From NCBI GenBank assembly GCA_001931905.2, contig MSJI02000465.1, positions 1 to 33,995 of the forward strand: a stretch of 33,995 nt of DNA. The letters are read 5' to 3'. The notes beneath the pieces were generated by a model. That model was given only the letters and a program-made list of their open reading frames with translations, was not told the DNA's origin and made no database searches. The DNA is from Cladosporium sp. IMV 00045. Taxonomy: Eukaryota; Ascomycota; Dothideomycetes; Cladosporiales; Cladosporiaceae. Positions 29,887 through 33,995 of the stretch are shown here, in pieces. How positions within the stretch are numbered: the first letter of the stretch is position 1; every line of letters starts with the position of its first letter. Both the position numbers and the translations under genes were made by a program.

Positions 29887-30306
29887 TCATTTCCACGTAC
29901 TCCCGCCACTCTCCCTCTCCAGATCCTCCCCACCCTCAACCAACCTCATCGTCTCCTCAAGCACCATGAAATCCCTCTCAAGCATCTCCGCCCAATTCTG
30001 CACATCGCCAAAGTCCTTCATGCCCTTCAACGCCTTGTCGACCTCATGCTCCAACTTCGCGCTCTCCTTCGCAAGCGCTTTGCTGTCTTTGTCCAGCTGC
30101 GTCTGCTGCTTGTCGATCGCGGCGGCGTTGCTGTGGATGTCTGCGGCGCGGCCCTGCATAGATGTTGAGTAGGAGTGGCCGGCGGAGTTGAGGGAGGCGA
30201 GCACGGCGGCGCGGGCTTCGGTTTGCGCTCGCGTGGGTGATTGGGAGGTGGTGCTTGAGGAGGGGGTTGCGACGGCGGTTGTGGAGGATGTTGATGCCGA
30301 TGCCAT
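29887..30306 (-). CDS. BLOC-1 subunit 1 (BLOS1/GCN5L1-like)
   Basis: Small cytosolic coiled-coil protein, 139 residues, likely subunit of the BLOC-1 endosomal sorting complex. The N-terminal 28 residues are Ser/Thr-rich and variable. The rest is helical with heptads (IDKQQTQLDKDSKALAKES). It ends in FGDVQNWAEMLERDFMVLE at residues 99-117, closely matching the IGDVENWARSIELDM signature of animal BLOS1. I chose the Met at 30306, because sequence further upstream in the same frame (to 30441) is not family-like and probably 5' UTR. No introns are needed. The family call is by motif and length, not database search. In yeasts this complex includes Bls1 and Cnl1. Confidence 0.78.
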   Translation of the reverse strand: MASASTSSTTAVATPSSSTTSQSPTRAQTEARAAVLASLNSAGHSYSTSMQGRAADIHSNAAAIDKQQTQLDKDSKALAKESAKLEHEVDKALKGMKDFGDVQNWAEMLERDFMVLEETMRLVEGGEDLERESGGSTWK

Positions 30307-30995
30307 TGTGGAGGACGTATTCGACTGCTGGCTGTGCTTGTTGCCTGTTTGTTCGAAAGTTTTGCCTCGTAACGTATGCTCGTGTCGTTGAACGATGCGT
30401 TGTGGTGTCCTAGAAAGACTAGCACTACTTTTCAATCGCACAACGACAACGATTCCGCACAGAGCTCGCCTGCATGGCTAGACTCGGGGTGTAGTGGGGG
30501 GTCAGATGCAGTCACGAGCCCGTGAAAGCGTGTCACGAGGTATCTCTGACGTGGCATATGCAAGTATATGTACCTGCAGTAGCTGACGATTAGCGGGAAC
30601 TGTTTTCTTGGTATGTGAGAGAATTCGAAGATCGAGGAGTCAGATCAAGGGTATTGAAGCAATCAACCCGAAGAGATCGAATCGTGTCCTATGCAAGCGT
30701 TTTGATGTATCTTCGGTCAATGTGCAGAGTCTGTTATCGTCCTCACATTGATAGTATTAGCCATCCTCAATACTTAAACTGAAAGTTCTTCTCGAGCTTC
30801 CCGAGCCTGCTAGTTTCGATCGGATATTCAATTGAAAAGTGCGAGGACATCCATTCTGCGAGCTCCGGCATTGAACATCACATGTCCCTTGACATCGAGC
30901 TGCTCAAACCCTGAGCTGCCAGGACAGAAAATCGAATATTCTATACAACATACCTGCGTGTTTGCCAACTTACCGCCCACCCAAACTACTTCCAA
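30307..30995. other. Intergenic, nothing recognised
   Basis: About 690 bases between two reverse-strand genes. It holds the BLOC-1 subunit promoter and the 3' UTR of the dehydrogenase. The frame at 30832-31134 is not gene-like. Confidence 0.5.
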
Positions 30996-32072
30996 TCAAC
31001 CCATGACCCTTATATGTTCCACCCCAACCCTATCCGCCTCCTCATTCAACTTCTCAATCTCCGCGCCCACATACGGAATCCCCTCCCTCCTCCTCACCTC
31101 CTCCGTAACCTGCTCAATCTCGCCCGGGAAGTAAATCCTCTCCACCCCCTCCATCCTCTCACACCCCACTACCCTCTGATACAAGTAGTCCATCCTGCCC
31201 TTAAACTCTTCCAAATCCATGAACAAATCCGGCTTGATCGCCACCAAAAAATGCCCCACATCCGCTTCTTTCGACGGATCGTATGGATTCGTCACACCAC
31301 CCGCAAACGCGCTTCCGGAAAGCACGCCGCTGAAAACATCCATCATCACAGCCAGTGCGCTCCCTTTCGGTCCGCCCATGGGCAACATAACACCTCTCAG
31401 CGCCTCCGCCGGATCCTCCGTCACCTTCCCCTCAGCATCCAACGCCCAGTCCGCAGGGATCTTCTCCCCTCGCCTCAAAGCTTTGTAAATCTTCCCCCTC
31501 GCCGCCACACTCGGCGCCATGTCGAGAATGAAAGGCGGTTTTTCGCCACCAGGCGCTCCGCACGCCAAAGGAGAGACGCCCATGAGTTTCTCTCGCCCGC
31601 CCCAAACCGGCAGCGCAGGGGAGGAGTTCGTGAAAACCAGACTCATCATGCCAGCGTCCAGCGCTTGCTGCACCAGCCAGGCGGACATGCCGAAGTGGTT
31701 GCTGTGCTTGACGCTCACCATGCCGATGCCGTAGACGGAGGCCATTTCGCACGCTTTGCGCATGCCCAGTTCGGCGGCGACGAAGCCGAAGCTATTGTGG
31801 GCGTCGACTTGGGCTATGACGGGGGTGATTTCTTTGAGGGAGGGTTGGGCGGTGGGGGAGAGGACTTTCTGCCGGACGCGAGCCATGTAGGACGGGATGC
31901 GGTTGATGCCGTGGGTGTCCACGCCGCGGAGGTCGGCGGAGATGAGGCATTTGGCGATTGTGAGGGCGTGCTCTTCGGAAACGCCGTTGCCTTGGAGGAT
32001 GGAGGTTACAAAGGTGGTGGCGTCTTGGGATGTGACGTGGTATTTTGTTTGGTCTTGAGGTTGGTCGGACAT
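30996..32072 (-). CDS. Malate/L-lactate dehydrogenase, Ldh2 (YlbC/YiaK-type) family
   Basis: NAD(P)-dependent 2-hydroxyacid oxidoreductase of the Ldh_2 family, distinct in fold from classical MDH/LDH. Intronless, 358 residues, full family length. Visible landmarks are LISADLRGVDTHGINR at 44-58 with the conserved His54, the SFGFVAAELGM helix, VKHSNHFG at 121-128 (catalytic/NAD-site region), MGVSPLACGAPG, and the Gly-rich GGPKGSALAVMMDVFSGVLSG segment. The C-terminus reads RREGIPYVGAEIEKLNEEAD, the usual end of the family. The product lacks a targeting signal, so it is probably cytosolic. Substrate (malate, lactate, ureidoglycolate, keto-gulonate and others are known in the family) cannot be told. 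An A+T-rich TATATTTATTTT lies about 165 bases upstream. Confidence 0.92.
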   Translation of the reverse strand: MSDQPQDQTKYHVTSQDATTFVTSILQGNGVSEEHALTIAKCLISADLRGVDTHGINRIPSYMARVRQKVLSPTAQPSLKEITPVIAQVDAHNSFGFVAAELGMRKACEMASVYGIGMVSVKHSNHFGMSAWLVQQALDAGMMSLVFTNSSPALPVWGGREKLMGVSPLACGAPGGEKPPFILDMAPSVAARGKIYKALRRGEKIPADWALDAEGKVTEDPAEALRGVMLPMGGPKGSALAVMMDVFSGVLSGSAFAGGVTNPYDPSKEADVGHFLVAIKPDLFMDLEEFKGRMDYLYQRVVGCERMEGVERIYFPGEIEQVTEEVRRREGIPYVGAEIEKLNEEADRVGVEHIRVMG

Positions 32073-33135
32073 GGTGGATGGGGTGTGATAGAGAGTTTTG
32101 AAGAGGTGGTTGGAAGTTCTCCTTTTTTGGGATTGACCACAAGTTGATGTTTTCTGATGTTACAGATGAGAATGAATGATCGTACGAGCAAGACGATGAT
32201 GAGTCCAAGGAAGAAGTTGAGGCCTGAATGTTGAATCAAAATAAATATACCATTGAGCAATTAACATTCAGAAAGAGAATACTATTATGTCAAATTCCAG
32301 TCAGTAATCGAGTCACCTACTGTCATAACGGTATTTGAGTCAACGAGATGTAGTTGGGGCGGGAATCGCATTCACTCAAGTCCGAAGCGACGTCGGATGC
32401 ATCGGCAACTGGTTGGCAAGCGAGGAGAGAGATGGTCACGGGGAGTGGGTGCGCTGGACGAGAATGTAAGGAGGTGCGTCTTGGAGATTAGCACACGTTG
32501 TCATGTGCTTTCGCGAGGTCTGACAGAACACGTCAAGGTCAATGAGAAGCAAATAATACCGATGTCATCCACAAAGGAAGAAGTGTCGTTCAACCTCATC
32601 TCTGCGAAACTGCGTTACTCCGACATGGCTGATGACTACGGCTCTTGGCTGATGAGAGCTGTCTCTCTGTGTGGGAGAGCTTCAGCCTGGGGAGAGAGAG
32701 AGACAAGACCTACCACCAATCATTTCGTCATACTCCAGCACGCCGACCTACTCTACAGTCTGGCCTTCTATACTGCTGCACGGCCTATCTCCATCGGGCT
32801 ATGGACAATTGACTTGTGACCTATATTCCGCGTCTATCTCCCTCACACCTACTTACAAGGCCTGTCGCGTGCCTACAAGAAAGAGCCTCACGCAGCCTCC
32901 CCGGCGTGAGGTGAACCCGCCGTTCAACCCGCCCAATCTGGCCTCCGAATCCCTACGTCGATTGTCCGTCGAAGACATCGAGCTTGCCGAACTACCGCCG
33001 CCCGCACTCCCATCTCCCCATCGAAATAACAATAATCTCCACCACCGCCGCCGCCATCCATCCCGCCAACCCCGACCAGAGCCCGAAGCCAGCCTCCGTC
33101 GCAGGGACAAGCTTTGCGCCCTTCTCGAGGCCGAC
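32073..33135. other. Divergent promoter region between the dehydrogenase and the SPX gene
   Basis: About 1.06 kb. The forward frame at 32397-32819 has no recognisable domain. The 240 bases before the SPX ATG are C-rich with a short hairpin. No other gene is seen. Confidence 0.5.
32886..32911 (+). repeat. Perfect 8-bp inverted repeat (hairpin) in the SPX leader
   Basis: CCTCACGC and GCGTGAGG flank a 10-base loop, GC-rich and 225 bases upstream of the SPX-gene ATG. If transcribed it could form a stable hairpin in the 5' UTR. Confidence 0.5.
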
Positions 33136-33995
33136 ATGAAGTTCTCCCACAGCATCCAATTCAATGCCGTCCCGGACTGGTCTTCCAACTACATCAGCTA
33201 CTCCAACCTCAAAAAGCTGATCTACCAGCTCGAAAAGCAAATAAATCAGCAGGGCCATGTGGATGGCCAAGACCATGACGCAGAGGCAAGCCCGCTGCTG
33301 AACGGCAACGCCAGCTGGAAAGACCCGGACACCCTGTTCGCGCGCAAGCTGGACGAAGAGCTCGAGAAGATATGCTCCTTCTACCAATTGAAAGAGCTGG
33401 AGATATATGGCGAGATTGACTCTCTGCTCAGAGATGAGGAGGATTTTGAGGCCGAGCATGAAGGTGGAGAGGCTGCGGGCGAGGCTGGCGCAAGAAGGCA
33501 GAGTGCGATGAACAAGGCAAGGCAGCAAAGCCTTTTCCGCAGTTTCACTTTCACCAAGAAAAGACGCGGCTCAGGCATGAGCAGTAGGGAGGCCGCCATA
33601 CCCGAGGAGGACGACGACAGCGAAGACGACGCGAACGAGCATTCAAATTTGCACAGGACGCGCTCCGCTGGCGACGGTCAATCCTCGAAGAAAGGAAGGG
33701 ACTATGCTACTGGAGAGAACGGGGACAACAGGAGCTCGACGGATCTCAGGCGAAGACCCAGCACCGCCTTCAACGACTTTGGCGACGATGCACTGCAAGC
33801 GCTGTACGACGAGGGCATCACTCTGAAGAAGCGCACGATCAACCTCTACGTCAGCGTTTGCGAGCTTCGATCTTTCATCCAGCTCAACGAGACTGGTTTC
33901 AGCAAAGTGCTCAAGAAATACGACAAGACTCTCGATCGCAATCTGAAGTCGAAATGGATCAAGGCGAACGTCAAGCCTGCCTATCCCTTCCAACC
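33136..33995 (+). CDS. SPX-domain protein, probable Pho87/90/91-type phosphate transporter, partial
   Basis: N-terminal 286 codons of a larger protein cut by the window edge. It begins MKFSHSIQFNAVPDWSSNYI, the canonical SPX start, then SYSNLKKLIYQLEKQI. A second SPX block has LFARKLDEELEKICSFYQLKE. A long acidic/basic disordered insert follows (residues about 105-225). The third block is KKRTINLYVSVCELRSFIQL, then GFSKVLKKYDKTLDRNLKSKW with the Lys cluster that binds inositol pyrophosphates in SPX domains. N-terminal SPX with AVPDW and a large insert fits low-affinity Pho87/Pho90/Pho91 carriers better than VTC subunits, but the transporter part lies outside the window. The frame is open upstream of this Met, but SPX domains start at the very N-terminus, so 33136 is preferred. 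No intron seen. Confidence 0.88.
   Translation, partial: MKFSHSIQFNAVPDWSSNYISYSNLKKLIYQLEKQINQQGHVDGQDHDAEASPLLNGNASWKDPDTLFARKLDEELEKICSFYQLKELEIYGEIDSLLRDEEDFEAEHEGGEAAGEAGARRQSAMNKARQQSLFRSFTFTKKRRGSGMSSREAAIPEEDDDSEDDANEHSNLHRTRSAGDGQSSKKGRDYATGENGDNRSSTDLRRRPSTAFNDFGDDALQALYDEGITLKKRTINLYVSVCELRSFIQLNETGFSKVLKKYDKTLDRNLKSKWIKANVKPAYPFQ

Noticed and set aside
29263..29896. Two overlapping reverse frames before the BLOC-1 gene, faintly like the C-terminus of a fungal transcription factor
   Set aside because: The impression rests on a few hydrophobic helices only; no DNA-binding domain, no splice that joins the frames.
31014..32147. 377-codon forward frame opposite the dehydrogenase
   Set aside because: Arg/His/Pro-rich shadow; the reverse strand encodes a full-length Ldh2-family enzyme.
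32397..32819. 140-codon forward frame
   Set aside because: No domain or conserved feature, sits in a divergent promoter region.
1..33995. tRNA genes, rRNA, CRISPR arrays, intact transposons
   Set aside because: Looked for B-box-like GGTTCGANNCC sequences, regular short repeats with spacers, and transposase or reverse transcriptase motifs. The few GGTTCGA hits lie in genes or lack a cloverleaf. Nothing convincing was seen, though weak or degenerate copies could be missed by eye.

Overview
The window reads as nuclear DNA of a filamentous ascomycete. Genes are intron-poor. The introns are short (about 49-129 nt), with GT..AG ends and CTAAC/CTGAC-like branch points. The gene set (AAAP amino-acid permease, AKR7-type aldo-keto reductase, MFS sugar porter, NACHT protein, SPX protein) is typically fungal. 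A Dothideomycete is my best guess, but the sequence alone does not prove it.

Layout. 1-1080 (-): ribosomal protein L5, only its last residues cut off. 1953-3491 (+): four-exon AAAP permease. 3753-4910 (-): AKR7-type reductase with a damaged first splice donor. 4.9-6.7 kb: nothing recognised. 6705-8394 (+): EamA/SLC35F-like transporter. 8.4-10.3 kb: no gene seen. 10718-11845 (+): Ser/Pro-rich disordered protein with a distinctive C-terminus. 13155-15254 (-): membrane-anchored arylsulfotransferase-like protein, divergent from a SIM-SWIM-RING protein (15575-16720, +). 16911-18190 (-): secreted calcineurin-like phosphoesterase.

19.0-23.1 kb is the unusual part. It holds two orphan open frames joined by degenerate repeats with an RWYQ motif, one intact small Myb-like gene (20378-21067, +), a decayed STAND/NACHT-like relic with a P-loop, a diverged array of about 180-230 bp units, and a broken GNAT acetyltransferase. 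Several in-frame stops can be explained by single C-to-T changes (CAG/CAA to TAG/TAA), as repeat-induced point mutation (RIP) would produce.

24005-25859 (+): four-exon MFS sugar porter. 26211-28961 (-): intact NACHT protein with a ZZ-like zinc-binding tail and an Asn/Tyr/Gly-rich N-terminus. 29887-30306 (-): small BLOC-1 subunit 1 (BLOS1) homologue. 30996-32072 (-): Ldh2-type malate/L-lactate dehydrogenase. 33136-33995 (+, partial): SPX-domain protein, probably a Pho87/90/91-type phosphate transporter.

No operon or biosynthetic cluster is evident. The housekeeping genes are independent. The accessory interest lies in the NACHT gene, its possible relic nearby, and the decayed repeat-rich block. 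The phosphoesterase and the SPX protein share a possible phosphate theme, but they lie 15 kb apart.
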